This document shows positions 1 to 8,318 of a stretch of 64,000 nt of DNA, piece after piece. Source of the DNA: Candidatus Omnitrophota bacterium (GTDB lineage Bacteria > Ratteibacteria > UBA8468 > B48-G9 > DTJG01). The stretch spans positions 1 through 64,000 of the forward strand of contig JAMWCD010000001.1 in assembly GCA_023818965.1 (NCBI GenBank). The letters run 5' to 3'. A program made the position numbers and the translations under genes. Below the pieces are notes generated by a model that made no database searches, had not been told where the DNA came from, and saw only the letters and a list, made by a program, of their open reading frames with translations. How positions within the stretch are numbered: the stretch's first letter is position 1; every line of letters starts with the position of its first letter.

Positions 1-6
1 ACTGTG

Positions 7-16
7 TCCCTCCTTT
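7..16 (-). promoter_or_regulatory. Ribosome-binding site of a leftward gene starting off the window
   Basis: The minus strand reads AAAGGAGGGA here, a strong Shine-Dalgarno match, with only six or seven bases left before the window edge. A start codon at or just beyond the left boundary would be at ideal spacing. This implies a gene divergent from groES. Its identity cannot be seen. Confidence 0.45.
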
Positions 17-60
17 CATCTTTAAAAATAAATATAGGGGAATAGGATACAGTATGGCAT

Positions 61-122
61 TTTTTTTGAGAAGTATTTTTTTGAGGAAACTATATAATTT
101 CAGAGAGATTATTTTTGAGGAA
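61..122 (+). repeat. Three direct T-tract/GAGGAA boxes upstream of groES promoter
   Basis: Three copies of a box T(5-7)GAG(A/G)A(A) lie at 61-72, 76-88 and 112-122, just upstream of the groESL -35 element. A fourth copy in inverted orientation (TTTCTCAAAAAAA) lies at 187-199, downstream of the -10. Repeated boxes around a promoter suggest a protein-binding or bent-DNA element. No CIRCE (TTAGCACTC-N9-GAGTGCTAA) is present. The function is inferred, not known. Confidence 0.45.
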
Positions 123-132
123 CGCCGTGCTC

Positions 133-161
133 TTGACAGGTAATATTGGATTAAGTATAAT
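133..161 (+). promoter_or_regulatory. Sigma70-type promoter for groES-groEL
   Basis: A perfect TTGACA (133-138) and a perfect TATAAT (156-161) are separated by 17 bp. Transcription would start near 168, giving a leader of about 130 nt before groES. The leader is A/T-rich and carries the inverted copy of the GAGAA box at 187-199. Confidence 0.85.
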
Positions 162-299
162 ACATAAATAAAAAAAATCAAGAATGTTTCTCAAAAAAAT
201 CTGAAACTTTTTTGAATTTTTTTCATCTAAAACAGAGGTAGTCCAGCAGTAAACAATCTGTAACAAGTGAGTCAATGTTTCTTTTAACAGGAGGAGGGT

Positions 300-599
300 A
301 TGGCAGAATTCAAGATTAAACCCTTAGGAGATAGGGTAGTCGTAAAGCCAATGGAGCCCGAGGAAAAGACAAAGGGCGGTATAATCCTTCCTGATACAGC
401 AAAGGAAAAACCCCAGGAAGGAAAAGTAGTGGCAGTAGGTAAAGGTAAACTGGATGAGGATGGAAAACCCATCAAAATGGAAGTGAAGGTCGGGGATATT
501 GTTCTGTACGGTAAATATGCCGGCACAGAAGTTACTGTTGACAACGAAACATACATCATCCTCCGTGAGGAGGATATACTTGGTATTGTAGTAAAATAA
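300..599 (+). CDS. groES: Co-chaperonin GroES
   Basis: This 99-residue protein has the usual GroES length. It begins with the typical [12 protein letters not shown] strand and has the mobile loop ([18 protein letters not shown]) that contacts GroEL, ending in a DILGIV-type C-terminal strand. It caps the GroEL folding chamber in the cytosol. The start at 300 follows a GGAGGAGGG ribosome site. It is the first gene of a two-gene operon with groEL 33 bp downstream, behind a consensus promoter. Family and role are secure. Confidence 0.98.
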   Translation: MAEFKIKPLGDRVVVKPMEPEEKTKGGIILPDTAKEKPQEGKVVAVGKGKLDEDGKPIKMEVKVGDIVLYGKYAGTEVTVDNETYIILREEDILGIVVK

Positions 600-632
600 C
601 AAATTTTGTTAGATAACAACAGGAGGGGAGAT

Positions 633-2255
633 ATGGCTAAACAGATGGTTTTCAGTGAAGAAGCAAGAAGAAAGATGCTTCGTGGAATGGAAATTGTTGC
701 AGAGGCACTCAAGCCAACACTCGGTCCAAAGGGAAGATGCGCTGTTATTGAGAAAAAGTTTGGTTCTCCAACTGTTATCAATGATGGTGTAACAATAGCA
801 AAGGAAATTGAACTTGAAGACCCTTATGAAAATCTTGGAGCACAACTACTAAGAGAAGTTGCTTCAAAAACAAATGATATTGCAGGTGATGGAACAACAA
901 CAGCGACATTGCTTGCTCTTGCTATTGCGAGAGAAGGGTTCAAGAATGTTGCTGCTGGAGCAAATCCTGTTCATTTGAGGCATGGAATTGAAAAGGCAGC
1001 AAAGGCAGTTGTTGAAAAACTTAAAAAGATGAGTAAGCCCACCAAAGATAAACAGGAAATTCAACAGGTTGCCACAATTGCAGCAGCCAATGACCATGAA
1101 ATCGGAAAGATTATTGCTGATGCAATGGAAAAGGTTGGTAATGAAGGTGTTATTACTGTTGAAGAAGCAAAAGGTACAGAAACAGAATTGAAAGTTGTTG
1201 AAGGTATGCAGTTTGACCGCGGTTATCTTTCTCCATATTTTGTCACTGACTCTGAAAGAATGGAGGCAGTTCTTGAGGATGCTTATATTCTAATTCACGA
1301 TAAGAAAATCTCAGCAATCAAGGATCTTCTTCCTCTGCTTGAGAAGATTGCCCAGAGTGGAAGACCTCTTCTTATTATTGCAGAAGAAGTTGAGGGAGAA
1401 GCCCTTGCTACACTGGTTGTTAACAAACTCAGAGGAACTCTTTCCTGCTGTGCTGTGAAAGCACCTGGCTTTGGAGACAGAAGAAAGGCAATGCTTGAGG
1501 ATATAGCGATTCTCACAGGTGGCAAGGTGATTGCAGAAGAACTCGGAATGAAACTTGAAAATGTTGATATCAGCATGCTTGGTCGAGCCAAGAGGGTTAT
1601 TGTTGATAAAGAAAATACAACAATTGTTGAAGGAGCAGGAAAGAAATCAGACATTGAAGGAAGAATTAACCAGATAAAGAAAGAGATTGAGAAATCAACA
1701 TCTGACTATGATAAAGAAAAACTTCAGGAACGGCTTGCAAAGCTTGCTGGTGGCGTTGCAGTTGTCAATGTTGGTGCTCCAACTGAGGCAGATATGAAGG
1801 AGAGAAAGGCAAGAGTAGAAGATGCTTTGAGCGCCACAAGGGCAGCAGTCCAGGAAGGAATTATTCCTGGTGGTGGCGTGGCACTCTTAAGATGTCAGAG
1901 CGAAATTGAAAAAGTTACTTATGAAGACGAAGATGAGAAAACAGGTGGAAAAATTGTATTTAAGGCGCTTGAAGCACCTTTGAGACAGATTGCCGAAAAT
2001 TCAGGTATGGATGGAGCAGTTGTTGTTGACAAGGTTCGCTCTTCTGATATTGAGAGTTTCGGATTTAATGCTGAAAAAGACCAGTTTGAAGATCTTGTCA
2101 AAGCAGGTATTATTGATCCGACAAAGGTAACAAGAACTGCTCTTGAAAATGCTGTCAGCGTTGCTGCACTTCTGCTTACGACTGAAACACTGATCACCGA
2201 AAAACCTGAAAAGAAAGAGAAAGCGCCTGCAGCACCGCCGTATCCTGAATATTAA
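633..2255 (+). CDS. groEL: Chaperonin GroEL
   Basis: This is a 540-residue group I chaperonin with the ATP-binding motif [11 protein letters not shown] near residue 85 and the apical-domain and C-terminal equatorial sequences of the family. An in-frame upstream start (606) exists, but MAKQMVF at 633 follows AGGAGGGG and matches the family N-terminus, so it is preferred. The C-terminal tail (about 15 residues, rich in Lys, Pro and Ala, ending PYPEY) is not the Gly-Gly-Met repeat of many GroELs. It is followed directly by a terminator, so groES-groEL form a self-contained operon. Confidence 0.98.
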   Translation: MAKQMVFSEEARRKMLRGMEIVAEALKPTLGPKGRCAVIEKKFGSPTVINDGVTIAKEIELEDPYENLGAQLLREVASKTNDIAGDGTTTATLLALAIAREGFKNVAAGANPVHLRHGIEKAAKAVVEKLKKMSKPTKDKQEIQQVATIAAANDHEIGKIIADAMEKVGNEGVITVEEAKGTETELKVVEGMQFDRGYLSPYFVTDSERMEAVLEDAYILIHDKKISAIKDLLPLLEKIAQSGRPLLIIAEEVEGEALATLVVNKLRGTLSCCAVKAPGFGDRRKAMLEDIAILTGGKVIAEELGMKLENVDISMLGRAKRVIVDKENTTIVEGAGKKSDIEGRINQIKKEIEKSTSDYDKEKLQERLAKLAGGVAVVNVGAPTEADMKERKARVEDALSATRAAVQEGIIPGGGVALLRCQSEIEKVTYEDEDEKTGGKIVFKALEAPLRQIAENSGMDGAVVVDKVRSSDIESFGFNAEKDQFEDLVKAGIIDPTKVTRTALENAVSVAALLLTTETLITEKPEKKEKAPAAPPYPEY

Positions 2256-2269
2256 TACAGTGAATGAAA

Positions 2270-2301
2270 GCCCCGCCACTTTTGTGGCGGGGCATATTTT
2301 T
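2270..2301 (+). terminator. Rho-independent terminator after groEL
   Basis: A perfect 10-bp stem, GCCCCGCCAC/GTGGCGGGGC (2270-2279 and 2284-2293) with a TTTT loop, is followed by a T-run at 2297-2301. It ends five bases before the next start codon, so the acylphosphatase gene probably has little or no leader beyond it. Confidence 0.9.
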
Positions 2302-2305
2302 CGCT

Positions 2306-2581
2306 ATGGAAAGATGGCATATTTATGTTTCAGGTGAAGTTCAGGGAGTTGGATTTCGCTGGTATGCTACCAGTATTGCAAATGACTATGACGTAAAAGG
2401 TTGGGTAAGAAATTTACCTGATGGCAGGGTTGAGATAGTTGCAGAGGCAGAGCCACAGGAACTTGAAAAATTTGTTGAAATGATGAAAAGAAGTTATTTG
2501 GGACTCAACATTCACTACATAAATATTGAGAAAGAGCAGGCAACAGGAGAATTCAAAAATTTCAGAATACATTTCTTTTAA
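2306..2581 (+). CDS. acyP: Acylphosphatase
   Basis: This small 91-residue cytosolic enzyme hydrolyses acyl-phosphate bonds. It carries the family signature GEVQGVGFRWY, whose Arg binds the phosphate, and the catalytic Asn in GWVRNLPDGRVEI. A longer in-frame start at 2264 would place the N-terminus inside the groEL terminator, so the ATG at 2306 is preferred because it matches the usual family start. No clear Shine-Dalgarno site precedes it. queF follows after 2 bp and is probably co-transcribed. Confidence 0.93.
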   Translation: MERWHIYVSGEVQGVGFRWYATSIANDYDVKGWVRNLPDGRVEIVAEAEPQELEKFVEMMKRSYLGLNIHYINIEKEQATGEFKNFRIHFF

Positions 2582-2583
2582 CA

Positions 2584-2979
2584 ATGTCAGCAGAAAAAAA
2601 ATATAAAGACCTATCATCTGCAGGACTTGATGCGAAACTACCACAAATTGACTGGTTTAAAAATTTTCATAAAAATTACAAAATTACCATCGTAATACCT
2701 GAATACACTTCAGTTTGTCCAAAAACAGGCAACCCAGATTTTGGGACAATCACAATCGAGTATCAACCAGAGGACAGGATTATTGAACTGAAATCACTCA
2801 AAGAATATATTTTTGCTTACAGGAATCTTGGAATATTTTACGAAAATGCAGTAAACCGTATTCTTAAGGATATTGTCAAAAATATTAAACCTGTCTGGAT
2901 TAAAGTAAAAGGAGAATTTACACCAAGAGGAGGAATTCACTCTATAATTGAAGCAACCTGGCCTGAAAAAATCAAATAA
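2584..2979 (+). CDS. queF: NADPH-dependent 7-cyano-7-deazaguanine reductase QueF
   Basis: This 131-residue protein matches the short (unimodular) QueF type, which reduces preQ0 to preQ1 in queuosine biosynthesis. Visible signatures are the nucleophile region EYTSVCPKTGNPDF (catalytic Cys) and the QueF motif ELKSLKEYI, with the substrate Glu in the following IFYENAVNRI segment. The C-terminal VKGEFTPRGG segment is also typical. It lies 2 bp after acyP. No other queuosine genes are in the window. Confidence 0.95.
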   Translation: MSAEKKYKDLSSAGLDAKLPQIDWFKNFHKNYKITIVIPEYTSVCPKTGNPDFGTITIEYQPEDRIIELKSLKEYIFAYRNLGIFYENAVNRILKDIVKNIKPVWIKVKGEFTPRGGIHSIIEATWPEKIK

Positions 2980-3019
2980 TTTGTTTTTAACCTCCTTCAT
3001 TTCAGTTGCAAAATCCCCA

Positions 3020-3246
3020 TTTATTTTCCCCCTTTTCTAAATTTTTCCCTCTATTCTCCCCCTTTTATAAATTCCTTCGTCTATTCTCCCCCTTTCGTAA
3101 AGGGGGATTGAGGGGGATTTCATCTTCTAAACCCACCCCAACCCTCCTTTAAAAAAGGAGGGAGACCAGTGGGACAAAGGGGGGATTAAAAGGAGGGAGA
3201 AGAATATAATTTCCCCCTTTTTCAAAGGGGGACTAAGGGGGATTTA
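3020..3246 (+). repeat. C/G-run palindromic repeat array A
   Basis: The 339-bp gap between queF and the protease gene is filled with short palindromes of the type CCCCCTTT-n-AAAGGGGG and CCCTCCTTT-n-AAAGGAGGG. The segment 3116-3162 is nearly identical over 47 nt to 50099-50145 in array D. A linker AGAATATAATTTCCCCC at about 3200-3216 recurs in arrays B and D. Related arrays lie at about 27.2, 33.1 and 50.2 kb. ORFs called in such arrays encode low-complexity peptides and are not genes. Confidence 0.85.
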
Positions 3247-3318
3247 TGGGAATTTCAGTTGAATGCATGATAAAATATTTTCGCTTGAAAATTTTTAAAA
3301 ACCTAACAGGGAGGAAAA

Positions 3319-4203
3319 ATGTACGGTAGATTTCTCTACAGGGGAAATGAAAGGGTTTATGGACTTGGATGGTTACCTGATTATCCTGATTTCAGGGACT
3401 ATACACAGGACAATATTGAAGTAAAAAATATCCTTGGTAAAAAACAAAATAAAGTTTCTTTGCCTGCCTCTGTGGATTTAAGAGAATGGTGTTCACCTGT
3501 TGATGACCAGGGAATGCTTGGTTCCTGCACAGCACACGCAGGGGTAGGACTTATTGAATATTACGAGAAAAAGGCATTTGGAAAATTTATAAAAGCATCC
3601 AGATTATTTCTTTATAAGGTAACAAGAAACCTGATGAAGGCAAAAGGTGATACAGGGGCATTTTTAAGAACCACAATCGGAGCAATTGTTTTATTTGGTG
3701 TTCCACCTGAAGAATACTGGCAGTACACAGATGATGAAAAAAGGTTTGATGAAGAACCACCTGCCTTTTGTTATGCTTTTGCACAGAACTATCAGGCAAT
3801 TACTTATTTCAGACACGATGCGCCTGGTGCAAGGAAAAATGATATTTTGGCAAGCATAAAAACACATCTTGCACAAGGTCATCCAGCAATGTTTGGATTT
3901 TCTGTTTACAGTTCAATAAGGGAATCTGAAAAAGATGGAAAAATTCCTTTTCCATCACAAGGAGAAAAATTTTTAGGAGGACACGCCATTGTTGCAGTTG
4001 GTTATAGTGATGGAATTGAAATAACAAATCCTTATAATGGAAATAAAACAGTTGGAGCATTGTTAATCAGAAACTCATGGGGAACGAAATGGGGAGAGAA
4101 TGGTTATGGATGGCTTCCCTATGAATATGTTTTGAAAGGGCTGGCACAGGATTTCTGGTCAATTGTCAACAAAGAATGGATAGACACAGGCCAGTTCACC
4201 TGA
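3319..4203 (+). CDS. Papain-family (C1) cysteine protease
   Basis: This 294-residue protein has the complete papain catalytic set: oxyanion Gln64 in DDQG, nucleophile Cys70 in GSCTAHAG, His222 in GGHAIVAVGY and Asn252 in IRNSWGTKWGENGYG. There is no signal peptide and only a short N-terminal region of about 50 residues in place of a long inhibitory prodomain, so a cytoplasmic or intracellularly regulated enzyme is likely. The start follows GGGAGG. It stands alone between repeat array A and the glycan locus. The substrate is unknown. Confidence 0.9.
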   Translation: MYGRFLYRGNERVYGLGWLPDYPDFRDYTQDNIEVKNILGKKQNKVSLPASVDLREWCSPVDDQGMLGSCTAHAGVGLIEYYEKKAFGKFIKASRLFLYKVTRNLMKAKGDTGAFLRTTIGAIVLFGVPPEEYWQYTDDEKRFDEEPPAFCYAFAQNYQAITYFRHDAPGARKNDILASIKTHLAQGHPAMFGFSVYSSIRESEKDGKIPFPSQGEKFLGGHAIVAVGYSDGIEITNPYNGNKTVGALLIRNSWGTKWGENGYGWLPYEYVLKGLAQDFWSIVNKEWIDTGQFT

Positions 4204-4221
4204 GCCCGGAACAGGTTGGAC

Positions 4222-4261
4222 TTGACAAAATTGTTAAAATAATTTAAAACATATTAAACAA
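4222..4261 (+). promoter_or_regulatory. Promoter and operator of the GbsR-type regulator gene
   Basis: TTGACA (4222-4227) is followed 17 bp later by a weak -10 (TAAAAC, 4245-4250). Overlapping it, directly against the ATG, is TTTAAAACATATTAAACAA (4243-4261). The same sequence, with 18 of 19 bases matching, precedes the gene at 14123, and both copies sit downstream of GGACTTGACAAAA. No Shine-Dalgarno site is visible. Autoregulation by the regulator encoded here is inferred. Confidence 0.6.
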
Positions 4262-4725
4262 TGGAAAAAACAAAAGAGAAATTGATTGAGGCAGCAACAA
4301 ATCTTGGTGAAGGTATAGGACTTAACAGGGCAGTATGTCAGATATATGCACTGTTATATCTTTCTGACCATCCATTGTCTCCCACTGAAATAGGAAAAAT
4401 CCTTGGAATGAGTAAAGGCAATGTAAGCATAAATTTAAGAACACTTGAACAATGGGATGCAGTAAAAAAAATATGGAGAAAAGGGTATTCAAGGGCTCTT
4501 TACACTGCAAATGAAAATATTGAGGAAATTGTTCTGAACAAATTGAAAACAGGCATTGAAAAACGACTGAAATACATTAAGCCCATCATTTCTCTCGCAA
4601 AAGAAAACCCATCCCATTCTGACGAAAATTTTTCAGAAAAAATCAATCAGATTGAAAAACTTCTATCAAAGATTGAATTTTTCCTGGGTAATTTTGAGAC
4701 AATAAAATCACTGATAACGAAATGA
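4261..4725 (+). CDS. GbsR/MarR-type winged-helix transcriptional regulator
   Basis: This 154-residue protein has a winged-helix DNA-binding domain of the GbsR branch of the MarR superfamily (residues about 20-90), including SPTEIGKILGMSKGNVSINLR as recognition helix region. A C-terminal coiled-coil-like helix is probably for dimerisation. It is the first gene of the glycan locus and overlaps the next gene by 4 bp. Its likely operator (TTTAAAACATATTAAACAA) lies on its own start and again before the gene at 14123, suggesting that it controls both halves of the locus. The effector is unknown. Confidence 0.85.
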   Translation: MEKTKEKLIEAATNLGEGIGLNRAVCQIYALLYLSDHPLSPTEIGKILGMSKGNVSINLRTLEQWDAVKKIWRKGYSRALYTANENIEEIVLNKLKTGIEKRLKYIKPIISLAKENPSHSDENFSEKINQIEKLLSKIEFFLGNFETIKSLITK

Positions 4726-5594
4726 GAAATATTAAGTGTTATCTTTGCGGCGGTAAAGTGCAGGCAACAATTCAAAATGGTGTAAGGCATGGTAGCATGT
4801 TTAAAGTAAAAAAGTGTTTCAATTGCGGTCTTGTTTTTCTATACCCTGTCCCGGATGACAATCAATTGAATGATTATTACAGAAATAAATACAGGAAGGA
4901 TTATTGTGATCCGCCTGCTGAGGAAAGATTTTATTCTGACATCCCTGAGGCAAAACTACGTTTGAAAAGAATAAAAAATGAATTAACAAAGAAAACCAAA
5001 CTTCTTGAAATTGGATGTGGAACCGGAGCATTTTTGAAAACCATAAGTCCATATGTAAACAATGTTTTCGGAATTGAACCTGACGATGAATCAAGACAAT
5101 GGATTAAAGAAAAACTGAATTTCGATGTTGTTTCTGATATTGAAAATCTTGATAAAGGAGAAAAATTCGATATGGTTGTAATGTTTCATGTCCTCGAGCA
5201 TTTACCCGATCCTGTAAATTTCCTGAAAAAATTAAAAGAGATAATGAAGAAGCGTGCAAAACTTATTATCGAAGTGCCAAATGTCAATGATGCTTTGATT
5301 GCACTTTACCAGGTTAAAGAATTTTGTAAATTTTATTATCAAAGGGCACATCTTTACTATTTTTCAAGCCATACACTGAAAAAGGTTTTGAAAAAGGCAG
5401 GATTCAATAACTTTAAAGTCAACGGGATACAAAGGTATGATTTCAGCAATCATATCAGGTGGATGCTAACAGGAAAACCAGGTGGAAATGGTTACTATAA
5501 CAGTGTATTTGGAAAAAAATTTAATGATGAATATGCAAGAATTCTTATTGAAAAAGGATATGCGGATACTCTGTGGGCAACTGTAATTGCGTAG
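4722..5594 (+). CDS. SAM-dependent methyltransferase with N-terminal zinc ribbon
   Basis: This is a 290-residue class I methyltransferase. The N-terminus has two Cys pairs (CYLCGG and CFNCGL) forming a likely zinc ribbon, followed by the SAM motif LLEIGCGTGAF near residue 90 and the post-motif HVLEHLPDP. This domain pair is common in sugar C- or O-methyltransferases of glycan clusters. It overlaps the regulator by ATGA. A role in methylating a nucleotide-sugar or glycan is inferred from context; the substrate is unknown. Confidence 0.8.
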   Translation: MRNIKCYLCGGKVQATIQNGVRHGSMFKVKKCFNCGLVFLYPVPDDNQLNDYYRNKYRKDYCDPPAEERFYSDIPEAKLRLKRIKNELTKKTKLLEIGCGTGAFLKTISPYVNNVFGIEPDDESRQWIKEKLNFDVVSDIENLDKGEKFDMVVMFHVLEHLPDPVNFLKKLKEIMKKRAKLIIEVPNVNDALIALYQVKEFCKFYYQRAHLYYFSSHTLKKVLKKAGFNNFKVNGIQRYDFSNHIRWMLTGKPGGNGYYNSVFGKKFNDEYARILIEKGYADTLWATVIA

Positions 5595-5647
5595 GTGAGG
5601 GATATGATGAAAAGAATTTTATAAATCAAACGAAAAAAGGAGATTAA

Positions 5648-6568
5648 ATGAAAGATCCATTTGCTTTCGCAATAGATTTGATTCAAAAAGAGCCATGGCC
5701 AATCGCAAGACACGTGATGATTATTGCTGAAATTGGAATTAATCACAATGGAGATATTAATATTGCAAAGAAACTCATTGATATGGCAAAAGGTGCAGGG
5801 TGTGATGCTGTGAAATTTCAAAAAAGGACCATTGATATTGTGTATACAAAGGAATTTCTTGATTCACCAAGAGAAAGCCCATGGGGTACAACGCAGAGAG
5901 CACAAAAGGAGGCACTTGAATTCGGTCAAAAAGAATATGAAGAAATAGATGATTATTGTAAAAAAGTCGGGATAGAATGGTTTGCTTCTGCCTGGGATAC
6001 ACAGAGTCAACTCTTTCTGCGGCAGTTTAATTTGAAGTATAATAAGATTGCATCAGCAATGTTAAAGCATATGGAACTTGTAAAAATGGTGGCAGAAGAA
6101 AGAAAACCAACATTTATTTCAACCGGCATGAGTACCTATGAGGATATTGATATTGTTGTTGATATATTCAGAAAACATGATTGTCCTTTTGTTCTCATGC
6201 ATTGTGTTTCTGAATATCCGGCACCAGAACATATTCTAAATCTCCGTTGTATTGTGGAACTGTACAAAAGATATAAATGTCCTGTTGGCTACAGCGGGCA
6301 TGAAGTTACGATGATTCCAGGTGTCATTGCAGCAATGATGGGTGCATGCGCTGTTGAACGTCATATTACACTTGACAGGGCAATGTATGGTTCTGACCAG
6401 GCAGCATCGCTTGAAAAACGGGGACTCGAACTCCTTGTTAGCTATATCAGAACAATTCCTGTTGTTCTTGGAGATGGCGTGAAAAAAATAACACCTGGAG
6501 AGACAAAAATTGCAGAAAAATTAAGATATTATCTTGGTCCTCTTTATGGACCAGGAGAGAACAAATGA
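5648..6568 (+). CDS. neuB: NeuB-family nonulosonic (sialic-type) acid synthase
   Basis: This 306-residue TIM-barrel enzyme is of the family that condenses phosphoenolpyruvate with an aminohexose to make nonulosonic acids (neuraminic, legionaminic or pseudaminic type). Signatures are IIAEIGINHNGDI, AVKFQKR, FISTGMST, MHCVSEYPAP, GYSGHE and VERHITLDR. It stops about where the barrel ends, so the C-terminal SAF (antifreeze-like) domain of usual ~350-residue NeuB proteins is missing. The start follows AAAAGGAG. It overlaps the cytidylyltransferase gene by 4 bp, the classical neuB-neuA pairing. Which nonulosonate is made cannot be told. Confidence 0.9.
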   Translation: MKDPFAFAIDLIQKEPWPIARHVMIIAEIGINHNGDINIAKKLIDMAKGAGCDAVKFQKRTIDIVYTKEFLDSPRESPWGTTQRAQKEALEFGQKEYEEIDDYCKKVGIEWFASAWDTQSQLFLRQFNLKYNKIASAMLKHMELVKMVAEERKPTFISTGMSTYEDIDIVVDIFRKHDCPFVLMHCVSEYPAPEHILNLRCIVELYKRYKCPVGYSGHEVTMIPGVIAAMMGACAVERHITLDRAMYGSDQAASLEKRGLELLVSYIRTIPVVLGDGVKKITPGETKIAEKLRYYLGPLYGPGENK

Positions 6569-7302
6569 CCAACAGCAAAGACATTGTGGCAATTATTCCG
6601 GCACGGGGTGGCTCCAAAGGCATCCCAAAGAAAAATATAATGAATTTTTGCGGTAAGCCATTAATTGTATGGACCATTGAACAGGCAAGGGAAAGTAGAA
6701 TGATAGGTGATGTTTATGTTAGTTCTGACGATTACGAAATTTTAAAAATTTCAGAAGATGCAGGAGCAAAGGGTATAAGAAGACCAGTGGAACTGGCAAC
6801 TGATACAGCAACGTCAGAACAGGCTCTCTTACACGCAATCAGTGAGATTGAAAAGCATAAAAAAATTGATGTTGTTGTTTTTCTTCAGGCAACATCGCCT
6901 GTAAGAGAACCTGCTGATATAGATTCGGCAATAGAATTGTTTTTTACACAACAGGCTGATTCCCTTTTTTCAGCCAGCATTGCTGATGATTTGTGCTTAT
7001 GGGAGATTTCTGATGGAGAGTTGAAAAGTGTAACCTATGATTATAAAAACAGGTCAAGAAGACAGGATAGAAAACCATACTATCTTGAAAATGGCTCAAT
7101 TTATATTTTCAAACCAGAAATTCTTAAAAGATACAATAACAGGCTTGGTGGTAAAATTATAATGTATATTATGCCTTTCTGGAAATCATTTGAAATTGAC
7201 ACATTTGAAAGTTTTGAACTTGTTATGAGTTTGTTTATGTATATGTGCGGGCATAGGCAACATTGCTTTAATGGAAAAGAAAATAGAAATAAACTCAAAT
7301 GA
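6565..7302 (+). CDS. neuA: CMP-nonulosonate cytidylyltransferase (NeuA-like)
   Basis: This 245-residue nucleotidyltransferase activates a sugar acid with CTP. It has the complete signature IIPARGGSKGIPKKN at the N-terminus, VFLQATSPVR, the product loop YYLENGSIYIF and the metal-binding SFEIDTFESFELV. The last ~20 residues (YMCGHRQHCFNGKENRNKLK) are unlike the family and may be a read-through tail. It overlaps neuB by 4 bp, making it the best partner for the synthase. It is the most canonical of the three cytidylyltransferases in the locus. Confidence 0.9.
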   Translation: MTNSKDIVAIIPARGGSKGIPKKNIMNFCGKPLIVWTIEQARESRMIGDVYVSSDDYEILKISEDAGAKGIRRPVELATDTATSEQALLHAISEIEKHKKIDVVVFLQATSPVREPADIDSAIELFFTQQADSLFSASIADDLCLWEISDGELKSVTYDYKNRSRRQDRKPYYLENGSIYIFKPEILKRYNNRLGGKIIMYIMPFWKSFEIDTFESFELVMSLFMYMCGHRQHCFNGKENRNKLK

Positions 7303-7351
7303 TCATCACGACTTTGTTAAAGGAATGTTTGATTTAAAAAGGTGATATGAG

Positions 7352-8317
7352 ATGAATCAAAGGATTGTCTATTTGAACGGAGAATTTGTTCCTGAGAAGG
7401 ACGCAAAGATTTCAATATATGATTCAGCATTGATGTTCGGGGATATGGTGTTTGAAATGACCCGATCATTTAACAAAAAGCAATTTAAACTCAGGGAGCA
7501 TCTTGAAAGATTGTTTGCAGGTATTCGCATATTGAGAATTCCCTTAGATATGACAATAGAGGACCTTGAGGTTATATGTTATCAGGTAATAGAAAAAAAT
7601 GAACCTCTTTTTACCCGAACTGATGAGCACCGTCTAATGATAAATGTCAGCAGAGGTCCTCTTGCGATATATGCACATGTTTTTGGTGGTAAGATTCAAC
7701 CGACACTTGTTGTTGCAGATTTTCCATTGAAATGGACAGTGGTCGGTATGGGTAAATTGTATGATACAGGAGTTAATGCAGTGATACCTTCACAGAGGGC
7801 AGTTCCCTCATACCTGATAGACCCAAAGATAAAAAATAGAAGCAGAATATACTATCAAATGGCAAATATAGAAGTTTCTCAATATAAAGGCGACAGAAAC
7901 TGGGCTTTGCTTCTTGATCCTGATGGTTTTATTGCCGAAGGTACAGGCGATAACTTTTTTATTGTGAAGAACAGAACAATTTATACCCCTGAAGGAAGAA
8001 ATATTTTACGGGGCATCAGCAGGCAATATATTTTTGAACTTGCGAAACAATTGAATTTAGTTTGTCTTGAAAAAAATTTGGAAGTTTATGATGTTTATAC
8101 TGCTGATGAGGCTTTCTACACCGCAACTCCTTTTTGTATAATGCCCTGTACCAGTATAAACAATGTTCCAATTGGCGACGGAAAGGTTGGTGAAATAACA
8201 AAACTTCTTCTCAAAAAATGGAGTGAAAATGTCGGGGTAGACATTGTGGAACAGATAAAATTATTTAATAAAGAACTTGAGAAAGTTGAAGGACCAACTC
8301 CTTACCAGTTCAAATAA
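7352..8317 (+). CDS. Class IV (branched-chain/D-amino-acid type) aminotransferase
   Basis: This 321-residue fold-type IV PLP enzyme starts with the family sequence IVYLNGEFVPEKDAKISIYDSALMFGD. The PLP Lys lies in DPKIKNRSRIYY, EGTGDNFFIV is the Glu region, and DEAFYTATPFCIMP resembles branched-chain aminotransferases. The start follows AAAAAGGTGAT. It lies between neuA and two radical-SAM genes, an unusual place for amino-acid biosynthesis. It may supply an amino-acid-derived or amino-sugar substituent; this is inference. The substrate (branched-chain, D-amino acid or other) cannot be told. Confidence 0.85.
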   Translation: MNQRIVYLNGEFVPEKDAKISIYDSALMFGDMVFEMTRSFNKKQFKLREHLERLFAGIRILRIPLDMTIEDLEVICYQVIEKNEPLFTRTDEHRLMINVSRGPLAIYAHVFGGKIQPTLVVADFPLKWTVVGMGKLYDTGVNAVIPSQRAVPSYLIDPKIKNRSRIYYQMANIEVSQYKGDRNWALLLDPDGFIAEGTGDNFFIVKNRTIYTPEGRNILRGISRQYIFELAKQLNLVCLEKNLEVYDVYTADEAFYTATPFCIMPCTSINNVPIGDGKVGEITKLLLKKWSENVGVDIVEQIKLFNKELEKVEGPTPYQFK

Positions 8318-8318
8318 A

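Noticed and set aside
133..299. CIRCE/HrcA operator upstream of groES
   Set aside because: Neither half-site TTAGCACTC nor its complement is present in the leader or promoter.
3020..3246. CRISPR-like appearance of the repeat array
   Set aside because: Repeats are irregular palindromes with no constant spacer length, and no cas genes are in the window.
7271..7345. 24-codon frame MEKKIEINSNDHHDF... overlapping the end of neuA
   Set aside because: It looks somewhat protein-like and could be a remnant, but it is too short and has no ribosome site. A frameshift in neuA is not needed because the domain is complete before it.
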